DNA from: Phyto melanocephala
Lineage: Eukaryota; Arthropoda; Insecta; Diptera; Rhinophoridae
Reading direction: 5' to 3'
Assembly: GCA_941918925.1 (NCBI GenBank)
Contig: OW799234.1
Span: 124,829,395-124,893,394 of the forward strand
DNA length: 64,000 nt
Of this stretch, positions 1 through 12,984 are shown one piece after another. The translations under genes and the position numbers were made by a program. Each line of letters opens with the position of its first letter. Position 1 is the stretch's first letter. The notes beneath the pieces were generated by a model. It searched no databases, was not told where the DNA came from, and was given only the letters and a program-made list of their open reading frames with translations.

Positions 1-2083
1 AGCACTGTTACTTGTTTCTATTGAGTTTGACGATTTTTTGACATTAAATTGTCAGGGGTACCCCCAACGAAAGATGCACTCTGGCGGCAATGCTAAGGTT
101 ATGTTAAAGAAATCACATCAATTATCTAAATATATATACATACATATTTTTTTAAATTTAATTATAACAATTATTTACATATAATTTTAAACTTTTAAAT
201 TAAAAAAAAACTTAATGTACAATATCAAATAATTATTTTGCATAAATGAAACATAAGTAGACTAAATAAATTCACGCCTGCATTTTTACATGTTTTCAAT
301 CTGTGAACTGCCTTAATACCTAAATACTACTCTGTTTACATTTAAAGCATTTAAATTCAATAGTGTTTTATTTTTGTTGCTTTGATTTGCTGTTATTGTT
401 CAGTTATTAACTTTTGATTTTTATTTTGGCTTAAAAGATTTCTTTTGGCTTATTATTATAAAAATACTCGTATTTTCAGTATATTGAATGAATTTTGTTT
501 TTGTATGTGTGTGTATGTCTGATTTTGGTTTAATTTTTTCTTTTTAATCGAATGCGTAATGTGTATTGGAATTTCCGTTAACAAAGGCTTATTTATATAT
601 TCATAGTTAATTGTATTTTATTTATTTGATTTGTATTTTTTTCAATGCATATTGATTTGTTAATTCTTAAAGATTTGTTAATTAGTGTTAATAACTTTTT
701 CAAAGTAGCATCTGCTTAGAATATGGAAGTTTGATTGTGTAGTTGCTCTATTGTGAGCAGTTAAATATTAGCAGATCAAAGTGACTGTTATGTTTTCAAT
801 AAATTTATAAAAATTTATGGGAATTTTCAATATTTTCTTCGTTGAGGTTATTGGTTAAAGTATAGTTACCACTGCAATTGTTATGACTTAAGTTTATCAC
901 GCTTGATTATGTAGCGAATTGTTTGCTTCTTTAATATTGGTTAATGATATTGCTTTAGGTATAAATAAATTGGTTTTTAAGGGTTTTAACAATTAGAAAA
1001 AATTAAGTGTTAAACATTTTTTTTTGTCTAAGAAATCAATGTTCGCAATGAAAAAAAATATTTTTTTTGAATTCTGTTAAAATATTTTTTTTTCTTAAAA
1101 ATTGTGTTTTTTATGTTTGAAATTTTTTCGAACTTAAGTTCAAATTTTCGAAGATTAGTAAAATTTTATTATTTTTTTTCTTAATTTTCTAAGTTGAATT
1201 TTAAATAAAACTAAGATGTTAGTTTATAAATTATGTATGACTAAGTTACAAGCAATATATTTTTATTAAATTATGTTCGAATTTTTAAACATTGAAAACT
1301 TGTTTATATTTGAATCTTTAATAAAATTTGTATGCAAAAAATTAAGTACACTAAAGGCCATGTCAGATAGAACTTTTGCTTCGCGTTTCGTTAGAAATTC
1401 GCTTTGTCATTTAAGATATATATATATAAGATATTCTTATATGAAACATGTCACATAAAGCACTTTCAACGCAGCGCGAAGCTTAAAGTTAACCAACTCT
1501 CATCTTTTGCGTACTTTGCCAATCCGTACTTGCAAACTTTATAGGTAAACAAACAATGCGTAAGTGTTGTCAAAGTTTTCATTGTGACATACACATTTTC
1601 TCTCGCGCTTTTCTGTCGAAGTTAGAAATGTCACACAAAGCGATGAAGTTTTATCTGACCTTAAGATTTTATTCTAATTTGCATTATACAAAAGTGAACA
1701 TTTACGTCCAATTTAATACTCATTTTATTATATTATTTTATACAACTTGGTTATACTTGTCACACATTAATAATGTCGGCTTATTATGCAAACCTGCTAA
1801 CTCTCTTTCAGCAAATTTTACAGGAGAAACAAATAACTTCTCATATTTCATATTAAGGTTAATAATAAGCACTGAACTAATAATGTACTGGATTTAGCAG
1901 TTTTTCTTACAAAATTTTTTCTGTAAGAGGACTTAGCAGTTTTTTTTTAACAAATCTTTTACAAACTCCAAGACTTAAATTAAAGAAAAACTACCTGCTG
2001 GTCAACGAGGCGTATTTTTCATTACCACACGCCATGAAAATCTCAATTTATTTGAAAAGTGGATTTAGCAGGTTTACATATTA
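1..2083. other. AT-rich intergenic sequence, no gene seen
   Basis: Poly(A)/poly(T) runs and chance short frames. The only GC-elevated patch is near 1450-1620. Nothing recognisable. Confidence 0.6.
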
Positions 2084-2394
2084 AAGGAGCACGGCATGTT
2101 TTTTACATCTGACTTTAAAATTTGTGAAACGTGTGTAAATCTACATGTCTGTCAAAATTGTACTTTTCCAGGCAAACGTCGCTGACTGCTTTGCAGCAGA
2201 GATTTCTGCCAACGGCTAATGTCACATGTTTTGACAGAAAGAAAATAGAGCGCGCTCTAATTGAAATTTTGTCAGATGTCTTAACACATGTTTTTTACAG
2301 AAGTAATGTTTTAAAGGTAACACACGACATTTTATATTTGCAGTGGAGAATTTGACAAGTCAGATGTTAAAAACATGCCGTGTATTAACTACTT
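2084..2394. mobile_element. Foldback MITE, copy 1 (CACGGCATGTTTTTTACATC ends)
   Basis: The ends GCACGGCATGTTTTTTACAT and, inverted, AAAAACATGCCGTGTATTA enclose about 310 bp with CATGTCTGTCAAAATTGTAC, GCTGACTGCTTTGCAGCAGA and GAGCGCGCTCTA. Same family as 52964-53149 and 61209-61518. Confidence 0.82.
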
Positions 2395-3068
2395 AAGCTG
2401 ACGATATCTGTATATTCTATTGTTTTAGTCTTAGTTTTCACATGCCTTGACTTTGCATTCAATATACTTTCACGTTGTAAATTATATATTTTATTTAAAT
2501 AAATAAAATTAATTTCTTCATTTATTAAGCAAATGCTTTTTTTTACAATTGATATAATTAATCATTTTAACAAAAAAATTAGGTTAAGTTTAAAGAATTT
2601 AATATCGAAAAACATTCATGTTTTGAATTTTTATTTGAAAATATTTTTATACATTTTTAAAAACATTATTTTATTTAAAATTTATATGTATGCATTTATA
2701 TAGATGTTTGTTAAATAACGACTTTTTTTTATTAAACTGTTATTTAAGATATATTTTATACACCATGTATATTTTTTTTATACTTATTTTCATTTCCATA
2801 TTGACTGAATCTCGACAACGAATAAAAATCATTTTTATTATTTTTATTTAAAGAACCAAATTTTAATTGCATATTGGACACCAACAACGTCGCAAAGTAA
2901 TAAAATAAAACATTAATATAGTGGTTTTAACATTTTGGTTATTTCTGCGTTGCACTTAAAAAAAAAGTAAGAAAATGTCCTCTTCAGTGAAACCTATTTA
3001 AATAATGCGGCACACTTTTTCATTTCCTTTCGAAACCCAAATTATTGGTATGTGTGTGTTTGTATAAG

Positions 3069-3082
3069 AGAGAGAGAGAGAG
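3069..3082. repeat. (GA)n microsatellite
   Basis: Seven GA dinucleotides directly upstream of the hAT element's left target duplication. GAGA-type sites occur in fly promoters, but no promoter context is visible. Confidence 0.8.
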
Positions 3083-3391
3083 TGTGCAAAAATACGGTAT
3101 AACCAGGGATGCCATTTTGATCCGATTGAAGCAAAATTTGAAGATTGTGCCCGTGGCTTCATCTGTGAAGTTATCGAAATGAAAGGTAGCCAAGTATTAA
3201 TTAAGATTGTTATCAATTTGTTTGTCAAAGTTATAGAATCTTAAACTTAGAAAGTACAAAAAAATGGACCATCTGTCTAACAAGCAATGAAAAAAAGTCG
3301 CTGTACACTAGTATTGTTGCAAGGAAGTTTGGAAAAAATGTCCCCAAAATACATTTTTCGTTATATCTTTAGCATTTACAGTGGGATTTTG

Positions 3392-3502
3392 CAGTGTGAC
3401 ATATCGATGTATTTTTTTTAACCAAAGTTTTGCTTCAATAGTCATAGACCTCAAATATCCGTATTAACCAACCAGGGGCTCAATTATCGATATGTGACAC
3501 TG
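3392..3502. repeat. Short inverted repeat with ATCGAT ends inside the hAT element
   Basis: CAGTGTGACATATCGAT (3392-3408) is matched in inverse by ATCGATATGTGACACTG (3486-3502) with one mismatch. It could be a tiny MITE or a subterminal binding palindrome of the host element. Confidence 0.45.
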
Positions 3503-3679
3503 TGAAATGAAAAAGTTTTTGTATAGCAAAGGGTATGGTGACACCTATGATATGACACACCAAAAGTTTTCATTTCATTATTTCATAGAACGAGAAATGA
3601 TACCCAGATCTCAGTTCATACCACCCTAATATCAGAAAATTAAAAAAAAAATTAATAAAATTATACTTTGTTTTATATT

Positions 3680-4348
3680 ATAATAGCATGTTTCCACGAT
3701 TCAATTACTTGATTCGCACTTTAAATTACTTAAATAAATTACCCTGTTTCCACGACATATTGTTAATTTGATTTGGCAGTTCTTCGTGTTTTTTATTTTT
3801 TTATTTAAATAATCGTTTTGTTTTTTGACGGTGAACATAAAGAAATATAAAATTTTATATTCAAAATTATAATTATTTTATCAATGGAGGCAAAAAGTAA
3901 GTAATAATAGTAATAACATTGTAAATTTATAAGAAATGTATGCAAATAATATCATTATTTTTTTAAATACAAGAAAATAGAACCAGTGCAGCCAGCAAAC
4001 CCTCTAAACACAATTTCTTCTTATCCAATAGTCTTCTAGACGCAACAACTTTTCTTAAAATTTTCTTTTTTGCTTCCATTTTATTTTTTGTATATGAAAT
4101 TAAACTTTTTTTTTTGCTTTGATTTTTTTTTTGACAGCAGGGTATGATAAACTACCGATAAAAATTAGAGAAGACACTGATTTTATTATAATTCGGATGG
4201 TAATTCTAAATGAATTACCCACAAAAATAGTAATTTGCTTTGAAAATTTTGCATGGGAAAATTATGTAATTTGGTTCGTAATTTGGCTTTGAATTATAAA
4301 TAAGACATTTAATTACGAATATCGTTGCCGTGGAAACATGCTATAATA
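3680..4348. mobile_element. MITE with TAGCATGTTTCCACG terminal inverted repeats, nested in hAT element
   Basis: TAGCATGTTTCCACG (from 3684) is inverted as CGTGGAAACATGCTA (ending 4343). TGTTTCCACGA recurs internally at about 3744. About 660 bp, AT-rich and non-coding. Confidence 0.6.
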
Positions 4349-4381
4349 TCTGGGATGAGCAAACTATAATTATAATAACTA

Positions 4382-4567
4382 TTAGTCTACTGCATCAAAG
4401 TTTGATGATGGGGAGCCATCTAAGCCATCAGACTGGCTGTACAAATACCACGTTTGTATAGCGAATCGCTTAATATAAGAACAGACGTCCGCAAACACTG
4501 CGAAGCCGGGACTGCTTATTTGTGAAAAGGAGAGCTTTATATCTAAAGGCCGTTCACTATCCGCCAC
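4382..4567 (-). other. Orphan GC-elevated reading frame of unknown origin
   Basis: A GTG-initiated 61-codon frame (VADSERPLDIKLSFSQISSP...) in a GC-elevated patch amid roughly 28% GC surroundings. It lies inside the hAT element 3104-4819. I do not recognise a domain. It may be residual transposase or captured exon sequence; expression as a protein is unlikely. Confidence 0.25.
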
Positions 4568-5362
4568 TTTTTAACCTTTTTTCATTTTCATTTTTCATAT
4601 GTACAATAGCTTAAATGTCAACACTTGGGAAGTAGTAAATTCTGATCTAGACAAAGTAGCAACACATTGGACTTGGTGCCACTTTGCTGTAAATATTAAT
4701 CAAACACATATGTATTTTTAATTTTACTTTTACTCTAAATCATACTTAGAAAATTAATTTAAGAAAAATGATTGGTTTTGGTTCAAAATCTACCATCATG
4801 TAAATCCCTGGCATCTCTGGTTATAACTTATTGATATCCGAACTGTAAAGTGTGGGAAGAAAAAACTATAACAATCTTTTTGTAAATGCTTTAGTATAAG
4901 AGTGCATGTGAGTGTGTGTCTGTAATGACAGTGATGTATACTAAGGTAAAAAATGGAAGTTATAAGTGTGACCACATTCAGAGCAGACAGATTGGCACTT
5001 TGTGGCTTTGTTTTTCTTAACAAAAATTTTGTATTCTCAATTTGTCGAAAATGTTGTAATAATAATGATTAACGAGTGTTTGAAACAAACTTCAAAATAT
5101 GTTAAATATATGAACATACATATGTACATATAAATAAAGATGGAGAAAATAACTAAACATAAAAATCACGTGTGTAGGTTGAATAAAGTTAAAAGATCCA
5201 AGAGGATATGAATTATTGAATTTCCGTTCAGAATATGTAGAGTTTATTATAATTGGATGAGGCTGCAAAAAGCCCAATATAATTTTTTACTAAATTTAGT
5301 TTCTTTGCCATTAGTTTATTTATGTTAATATGCATAAAAAACAACAAATATTTAATGTTTAA

Positions 5363-5365
<3 letters not shown>

Positions 5366-5398
<33 letters not shown>
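5366..5398. repeat. Long poly(T) tract
   Basis: Uninterrupted T run of more than 30 bases. No retroposon body was recognised beside it. Confidence 0.9.
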
Positions 5399-5403
<5 letters not shown>

Positions 5404-5671
5404 TTAAAATGAAACAATTTAATATGAAATTACCAATGTGTTTTGCATATTAATTACTATAAAAAGTCCAACTAACTTGAATTGATCAGTAAAAAGTTTT
5501 TTTCTGATTAACGACGACATTAACTCATATAACTGTGAGTGTGATTTTTTGTGTACGTGCATTTAAAATCGTAGTACAGAAATCTATTTTATTTTCTTGT
5601 GCATTAAGAATATCCCTATCTCCCATTGCAAATAAGTTGCTCAGTTCACAACCTATCATAAGAGTCGTATA

Positions 5672-6482
5672 TACACGCAAAGAAAAACCATGGTTACGAC
5701 ATGATCGACATGATATTGTTTCTAAAACAATATTTGGTTGTCGAAAACAAGTAATAGTTATTTTTGTTTCATTTCATCATATATTTTGTCACGATTTGAA
5801 CCGTTGAAATCAAATTATTATTGAAAGATATCATAGCTTGATTGCTTTGTAATCATACTGTTGTTTCACACAACATTTAATATATAGTTTTAATTTTAAA
5901 TGATTTTGAATATAATATTATTATTGCGAAGACATCAAACTATTTTTGTTACAATAATTTTGTATATCATACTATTTTTACAGGTCAACCATATCGAAGT
6001 TTCAAGAAAAGTAAAAATAAAATGAAAAAAATTCAAACAAACGTTTGATTGTCGGCACGAAATAAATAATAAAATAAAATAAGAAGGAATTACAACAACG
6101 GAAAAAACACTTTTGAGTTAATTTCGTTATCACTTACCTTTGGTAGGAGATATCAATACAATAATCATTTGATTATCGAATTCTATTCATTAACAGCTTG
6201 TAAGTTAAATAGATGATATTCACAACCAACACTGACATACCGATCAAAGAGTGCTGATAATGATGCCGTAGCTGGTTTTGAAAATGAACTTCACTCGGAT
6301 AGTGTCGGTGAAAACTTACTTTTTCAGTGTATTCTTTTATTATCACAAATAAAATTCAATTTCTTAATAATTAAGACAATTTAAAAATTATATGAACGTA
6401 AAAGCCAGTATTAAAAATTTAAAAAATATTGTTACAGAGAATATAATGTGACCGTCGTGACTATGGTTTTTCTTTGAGTGTA
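5672..6482. mobile_element. MITE with CAAAGAAAAACCATGG terminal repeats
   Basis: TACACGCAAAGAAAAACCAT (5672) and, inverted, ATGGTTTTTCTTTGAGTGTA (ending 6482), with GTTACGAC and GTCGTGAC inside. 811 bp. The segment GATGCCGTAGCTGGTTTTGA near 6263 recurs at 22710 and 62290. Confidence 0.7.
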
Positions 6483-8207
6483 ATTTATGCCACTACTCGA
6501 TCGAGTACCTACAATAAGGATAAAAGTTTAAACGCAAACACTTCTTGCTTAACTATAAACTCTTTTTTGAAAATGACATGGTTAATGACTGGACTACATA
6601 AGACCATGTGCTACATGGACCACGCAGTATAATATTACATGCACTTTTTTATATAGCCCCCACTTTAACCAAAAACGAAAAAAGATATTTGTACCAGAAA
6701 TACTCATTTAAGCTTAGCCAAGCTAAAGTCAATGTCGTTATGAAAAATTTTTATTCATTTGGAAAAATTACGTTTTATTAAAGATTTTATTTAGACTCTA
6801 GCCCCCAAGAGGGTGGCTTACAGTTTGATTTTCTTGAAATGTAGATTCGCCACGACACCATTGTGCAAAAGAATTTTTTCCTCAAATAATATTTATTAAG
6901 AACTCTTTAGAATATACTTATAAATAAAAACTTTTTATTTTCTAAAATGGACTTTAGTTTTGACTATAATTAAGGTTCATATGATTCGAACAAAGAAAAC
7001 AGTTTAAATAGTTACAGCCGCATTTGTGGTCAGTCATAATAATCAACTGTGATAATAGAATTTTTAGGTCGTTAAATCAGAAATTTGTTTGAAAAACATT
7101 AAATATTGTCAACCAATAAAGAATAGTGATTGCGATAATAGAAATTTATTTAATGCGACTCTACAATTTAATTTTAATATTATGATTGCCCAAAAAACTC
7201 GTCTCGTGTTGGTGTGGTAGTTCTTATTTTACGCGTAGTATATCTTTACATAATTTACTATACAAACAGACTATCCTTAATATTCTGTATGTGTTTAATT
7301 TTTTTGTAATCATTTTCTAGGTTTGGAAAAGAAAAACAAAAGTATGCTTCTACACGCATACATACTTACATGCTTTATCATTCTTTACTTGGCTTCCATA
7401 TTTAGATCAAGTGTTTAAAGCTAAACATATTTGGTGGTGGGAAATTCCAATTATTTACATTAAAATAGTATGAATGTACATATGTACGGACAAAGCCTGA
7501 CAAAATAACTACAAATTACCATTTTTTGTATTGAAGTTTATAATAAAAACTAAATGTTAAAATTCTCTAAACAAAAACAAAAAACTTAAAGCAATTTTTT
7601 TGACTAAAATTAAATAAAACCTTTTGATTTTATTAAAACCACTATTTTGTCGCTTATTTTCTAAAATTAGTACTTTTCTCTATACTTTTTTTCAATCATT
7701 TTATTGTTTTTTTGTGTGTGTGTTTGTTTTGGGCATTTAACCACTGACATCCTCATTTTAACATTTTTCAAACACTTGAGCAGAAAAAAAAATTAATTTT
7801 TCAATTAACTCTCATATGATTGATAAATTAGTGTTGTAAAAATAATGTGAATTTTGTATTTTACAGCATTTTCTTTTAAATATTTAATAAGCGGTTTACA
7901 TTTTTTTCACTGTTTAATCGTGCTTTTTAAACTTTCTAATCAAATCTATTTAAAACACAAGCAAATAAATAATGGGTTTAAAACGTTGTCGTTAGTAAAA
8001 CCGAGGAAATACCAAATCGTTGCTGTTTAGTAGAAACTATTTACATTTGTTGTAATTTATCTAAATCCTTATGCAAAATATCGTTTAAGGTTAAACTTAT
8101 AATATCGCATGCAAGCAAACGTTTTTCTTTAAATAAATTATTTTAAAAAAATTTTGATTTTTAATAAAATTTTGGTGAAACTTTAACTTTGAAAAAAAAA
8201 AAAAAAA
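6483..8207. other. AT-rich intergenic sequence, no gene seen
   Basis: No motif, inverted end or credible frame was recognised. It ends in a poly(A) run just before the direct repeat at 8208. Confidence 0.6.
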
Positions 8208-8694
8208 AATTCAGACTTTCTTGTTAAAAATTATTTTGCAATGAAAGTTAATTTTTTTGAATTATAAATGGATATTTCAAAATTTTTTAATACTGTTTGA
8301 TGTTTTTTAATTTTCGGAGTCCACATATGACAAATGGCAAACAAGAGTGAGATAAACTCATATGCAAATTGTGAACATCTGGAGATAATATGGATACCAA
8401 GCCATCACGGGCTGATCGGAAACGAGAAAGCCGACAAATTATCCAAAATGGGAGCTCTTCTGAGTACTATAAATTTGGAGAACGCCAAACCCCTTAAACG
8501 ATTTAAGGATGAACTTAAACGTTGGGCAATGGAAAACATGTCAGAAAAAAATTCAGACTTTCTTGTTAAAAATTATTTTGCAATAAAAGTTAATTTTTTT
8601 TTTTTTTTGAATTATAAATAGATATTTCAAAATTTTTTTACTACTGTTTGATGTTTTTTAATTTTCGCAGTGCACACATGACAAATTGTAAACC
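8208..8694. repeat. Direct repeats flanking the RNase H fragment
   Basis: Left copy 8208-8341 and right copy 8550-8694 both start ATTCAGACTTTCTTG and both contain TACTGTTTGATG. They end in CACATATGACAAAT and CACACATGACAAAT respectively. They differ by a few bases and a T-tract length. A partial tandem duplication with a 342-bp period is the simplest explanation. Confidence 0.8.
8342..8549 (+). pseudogene. Non-LTR retrotransposon RNase H fragment
   Basis: The frame contains IIWIPSHHGLIGNEKADKLSK, the conserved C-terminal RNase H block (WIPSH.G..GNE.AD) of LINE pol proteins, followed by LKRFKDELKRWAMEN. Only about 70 codons survive. It is flanked by direct repeats of about 140 bp (8208-8341 and 8550-8694). 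Confidence 0.75.
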
Positions 8695-9552
8695 TTTTTG
8701 AGTTATATATCAATTAAAATCTAAAACATACAAAGTCGCCCCTAAAATGTGTACATTATTTCTAATCAATAATCGAACCGGTTTTGGTAGCTGGCAGTTT
8801 ATGGTTAGTAAAAGTGTAGCGCCTAACGAAAGAAGAATAAATATTTGTAGTGAAAAAGGAGAAACTTTTACTAATGATTTATATACTTTGTCTGTCTTAA
8901 TTAAACAAAATTGCTTCATATTATATAGTTTATCAAACAATTACTGCGCAAGGCTTTTAAATATTCGTGTAATTTGTCATTTATGTGATAAGTTCATTAG
9001 CTTTAGTGATATAATACCATTAAATTTCCTTTGATGCTAATTTAAACATTCGTACTTTTTTATAGGATGTCTTTTCAATCCACTTTACCCATAATTCACC
9101 TACTTTTGCAAAATTTTTAAGCAAAGTGAATATCTTTTATTCTATTCAGAACTCAAACATTTGAAATTGAAAAAATACTCTTAAAATTATAGTAATTTTT
9201 AGTAAAATAGTGAATAAGGTTGTTTCAGTGAAAACTGATTCTCTTTGCAGTTTCTCCGAAAGTAATTTTTTCTTAATCAAAGTAAGTAAAAAATTTCGAT
9301 TTTATTTGTTTAATCATTTATTGAGGTTAAAAAAAACTTAAAATTTTTTGGTTCAATACACTTTTTCATCCGACACAGTTTGCTTACTAAACAATTAAAA
9401 ATCTTTTATCGACTAGGCCAACGGCTATCTTATTGAACACAACCAAATAAGGCGATATGAGTAATCTTCTTTATTGCATATACATACATACATACATACG
9501 AGTGTGCATGTTTTAACAAGGACTAATCATAATCAATCAATCGCTTACTAAA
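8695..9552. other. AT-rich intergenic sequence, no gene seen
   Basis: Two overlapping chance frames on opposite strands near 8710-9034 have no coding character. A CATA microsatellite is at 9483-9498. Confidence 0.55.
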
Positions 9553-10575
9553 CAAGTAAGAGTGCTATATTCGGCCGTGCCCTTCACCATTATGTACATA
9601 TGTATGTATAATCCGGCATCATAGTTTAACCAATTATTCATGTTATACGCCATTTATCTTTGTTCTCTCCGACGCCATTATCGATTTTGAATTTTTATAT
9701 AATTATCTGTACTCTACTAGTCAAGCCCTTTCATTTGGTACCCATATTGATGGGGTTAAAAAATTTGTTCTGCCATTTTGCTTTAGACGCCATCTTGGAT
9801 TTTAATTTTTTTAATAATTTACTATATTCTACTAGTCAAGCCTTTTTATTTTATACCAATATTGTGGGGGTTAAAGGAGTAATATTTTAAAATACCATAT
9901 GTATTTGGCTCATATATAAATTTATTGTCCGCCATTTTGTGTAGTGACGGCCTTCATGAATTTTAATTTTATATATATAATTTTATGTATATATATATAT
10001 ATATTGACTCTCTTGGTTGTCTAGAAGCTGAAAAAATTGGATTTTTGTTTGTAAATTTTGGAATATACAAATATTTAAAAAAAATTTTTTCCTATAACTT
10101 TACCGATTAGATCACGATAAGTCCAAAATTTTTCACGAATATCTTTAGAGGCATATTATATCTACAAATAGTAGCAAAGGTACCTATAAATTATTCTATG
10201 ATTGAAAAATTTTAATTTTGGTGGTAAAAATATGGGAAAAAAAAGAGGCAGTCGTGTTTACTTGCTCATATCTCAAAAGGTTATGGGGCGATTGGGCTGA
10301 ATTTCAGAACGGATATTTCCAAGAGATTGATACCATACACAAGTCTGAGGAACATATGTTTGCTTCTAAAAGTTGATTTTAACCAACACACGGACAGACG
10401 CACATACGGACATACGGACAGACGGTTAGGGTTTAATCGACTCCTATATTCATCAGCTTTCAGAAAATATATACTTTATGGAGTCGGAAATGAAAATGGT
10501 AGAAATTACAAACGGAATGACAAAGCTATACATATATACCCTTGTGCACCACAGGTGAAGGGTATTAAAACAGAG
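9553..10575 (+). mobile_element. Dispersed repeat family A, near full-length copy
   Basis: It starts AAGTAAGAGTGCTATATTCG and ends near GGTGAAGGGTATTAAAA. It contains repeated CCATTTTG / GCCATCTTGGATT blocks with ACTAGTCAAGCC, and a tail with ACGGACATACGGACAGACGG, ACTTTATGGAGTCGG and CAAACGGAATGACAAA. This tail type is common in dipteran repeats. No coding frame. Confidence 0.7.
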
Positions 10576-12231
10576 TGACTGAATTGTTTTGCTGAAGGTG
10601 AAGTTTCGTGAATTTAATATGTGCTTTGGAAAGCATTTACGAGGTACTTATTTTCTAATAACTATTCCTTTAAAAAGAAATTGTGTGATATAAATGATAC
10701 AATGCTTTGTCAATGAATGCTTAAGGAAAATTCTCCATATTTATTGATCTTAAATGTTTAGCTCTAGTCTGAAAGCCATGAGCAATCAATTCAAGCCAAG
10801 AACCGTAAGCGCAAGTGAAGTAAGATTGGATACGCTTTGCGCAAACAGCCTTCAGCTAAAGCGTTACAAGTCATTGAGTAGAAGACCAGCAGACCCGTTG
10901 AAGAGGCAATAAGAAATAGAGTTGTCTTGTTTCGATTTATGTTGGAAACAAGCCTAAAAATCTCGCTTCAAATAGAGTACAATGGAATGATATTGTTTCG
11001 GTCCTAAATATGCTAATTTTTAATATCGTTCGCTTAAAAAAGGGTATAACAAAAAGAAATTTTTTCTAAAAAAATTATTAACCTTTGGCTCCAACTTCTC
11101 CCTAATATTCAAACTATTAGCAATGCAATGCGTTTCAAAATTGCATTTTGTACCCACTTGGGTTAATGATCATTTTAAACTCACAAATTTTTTTTTTATT
11201 ATGCAAACATATTCTTATATCTAGTTTCAATTTTAATATCGTCTAACAATAATATTGATTTTCATTGTGATTTTTATTAAGTTATTTTTTTTAAGTAAGT
11301 GTTAATAAATGTTTTAATTTTTTGTTGCTTCTAATTGTAATTTATACTTTTTAAGTTTATTTATTATAACTGAAATCCCATAGTGCAATTATCTACCCAA
11401 TACTATTAAAGGCTTGTTCTGGTTGTGCTGTATTGTTTAATAGATAAATTAATAAATTGTACTTTAAACATTAACAAAAATAAATTATTCAAAACAAAAT
11501 TTTTTTTAAATTTTATTTTGCAAAAAAAACCTTTTTAGTATACGGTTTGGCATTTTCTAATCGTCTAACGTTTCACATTGCAATGTTTACGACTTGTTTT
11601 CGATCCCTTTGATTTCAATTACAAAACTAACTTTAACAAGTCGAAAATTAAATAAATACAATTGCGCTTAAAAAAAAAACGCATCGCATAAACATGTCAA
11701 AAACTTTAGCCAAAATAACCGCTAATCAAGTTCACAGGCCGCAGCATTACAAAACATGGTGTAAATTGCAGTCATTCAGTCAGTTAGTGAATAGTCGGAA
11801 GCCAACATCAAACATATGTATGTATGTACATAAGAGGTCAAAATATATTAACATTTACACACACTTACACTAAACAACGCCACAGACATATTTAGACACA
11901 TTTAATCACGCAGTTTAGTTTTGGCCTTGATTTTTGCAACTACATATAATGATGACCGACGACCATGCAGAAGATGCTGCTGTTGATGATGATAATGATG
12001 GTAGCGGTGGTAATGATTGGCTTTAATTTACCAACAAAACGGAAACTGTGACATAAATTTTAAGTAAATAATTGAAAAACAAAAAGGAATGCGAAACACC
12101 AATATTTTTCAATATTTTTAAATATTTTTATATAATTTAATTGAATTTTTTTGTTTTAATTTAAAACCTTAAAATCTGTTATTTATAATTGTGATTGATT
12201 CTTTAAGTACACTATGCTAGGTGAAAAAACA
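10576..12231. other. Intergenic sequence with a GAT-repeat patch
   Basis: Mostly AT-rich. A (GAT/GGT) codon-like simple repeat occurs at about 11950-12020. No exon boundaries are supported. Confidence 0.55.
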
Positions 12232-12853
12232 GACAAGCTGGGCACCTGGCGTTTTAACTTTCCCTTTATCACCTTCCCTTAAGGGGCCTACCATACAAAT
12301 GTTGCGTTTTCTGAAATTCTTAAATTAATTAAACTTTTTTGAATAAAATCAAAAGTTGCCAACAGATTTTAATCATTTATGGCTTGTTTTGTTTGCAGCT
12401 TCGTTTTTTATATGACTGCAAAAAATTAGAAGCCGAGCTGCATTTTTTAATTTTTTATGAATTTTTAAAAAACAAAAATTTCGAAATTTTGGTAAAAAAA
12501 ATTAATTTTTTTCTAAAAAATAAAAAATAAATTATGTTTCTAAAACGACTGCGGATATTAGAAAGAAGTTTTACTTTTCTTAAAGGAAATTTTATTGCGG
12601 AATTTTGCTAAAAAAAAATCAATTTTTTTCTCAAAAAAAAAAAAATAAATAATGTTTCAAAAACGACTGCGGATATTAGAAAGGAAATTTTATTGCGGAA
12701 TTTCGGTTTTTTAAGTTTTTTCAATAAGCTAAAGCGTTTTTGAGTTACGCGAACATATGTTGTACAAAAACCAGAGCCAATCTTAAAAAACAGCGGGCAC
12801 CACTGGATTCATCGTACCCAAATTATGTTAAAACGCCAGGTGCCAAGCTTGCC
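12232..12853. mobile_element. MITE with CACCTGGCGTTTTAAC terminal repeats
   Basis: GACAAGCTGGGCACCTGGCG plus TTTTAAC (12232-12258) is inverted at 12827-12853 with two mismatches. An internal tandem duplication carries AAAACGACTGCGGATATTAG at about 12541 and again at 12660, each with TTTTATTGCGGAATTT. Non-coding. Confidence 0.75.
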
Positions 12854-12984
12854 ACGAAAAAAAGTATAAATTTCTTGCACAGTGGTATTAATTTGCCTTC
12901 TTTTTAAACAATTGCCTTACAAACAGTCTATGCTAGCTGAGATACCACTTGAAAAAAATTTTTCTGCAGATCCTGCACATTCTA

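Larger units (their letters stand above)
3104..4819. mobile_element. hAT-type transposon, non-autonomous, with nested elements
   Basis: The ends are CAGGGATGCCA (3104) and the complement of CAGAGATGCCA (ending 4819), typical hAT termini. They are flanked by 8-bp near-identical duplications, GGTATAAC (3096-3103) and GTTATAAC (4820-4827). Length is 1716 bp. No transposase is recognised. A second terminal-inverted-repeat element (about 3680-4348) is nested inside. Confidence 0.72.

Noticed and set aside
1273..2355. Three open frames of 61-113 codons
   Set aside because: AT-rich chance frames. The last lies inside a foldback MITE; no motif or splice context.
5366..5398. Poly(T) as the tail of a retrogene or LINE
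   Set aside because: No retroposon body or target duplication is recognisable on either side.
10327..10578. 83-codon frame
   Set aside because: It covers the ACGGACA-type tail of dispersed repeat family A, which is non-coding in other copies.
11950..12026. Possible small acidic peptide (MMTDDHAEDAAVDDD...)
   Set aside because: A GAT/GGT simple repeat with no splice or conservation support.
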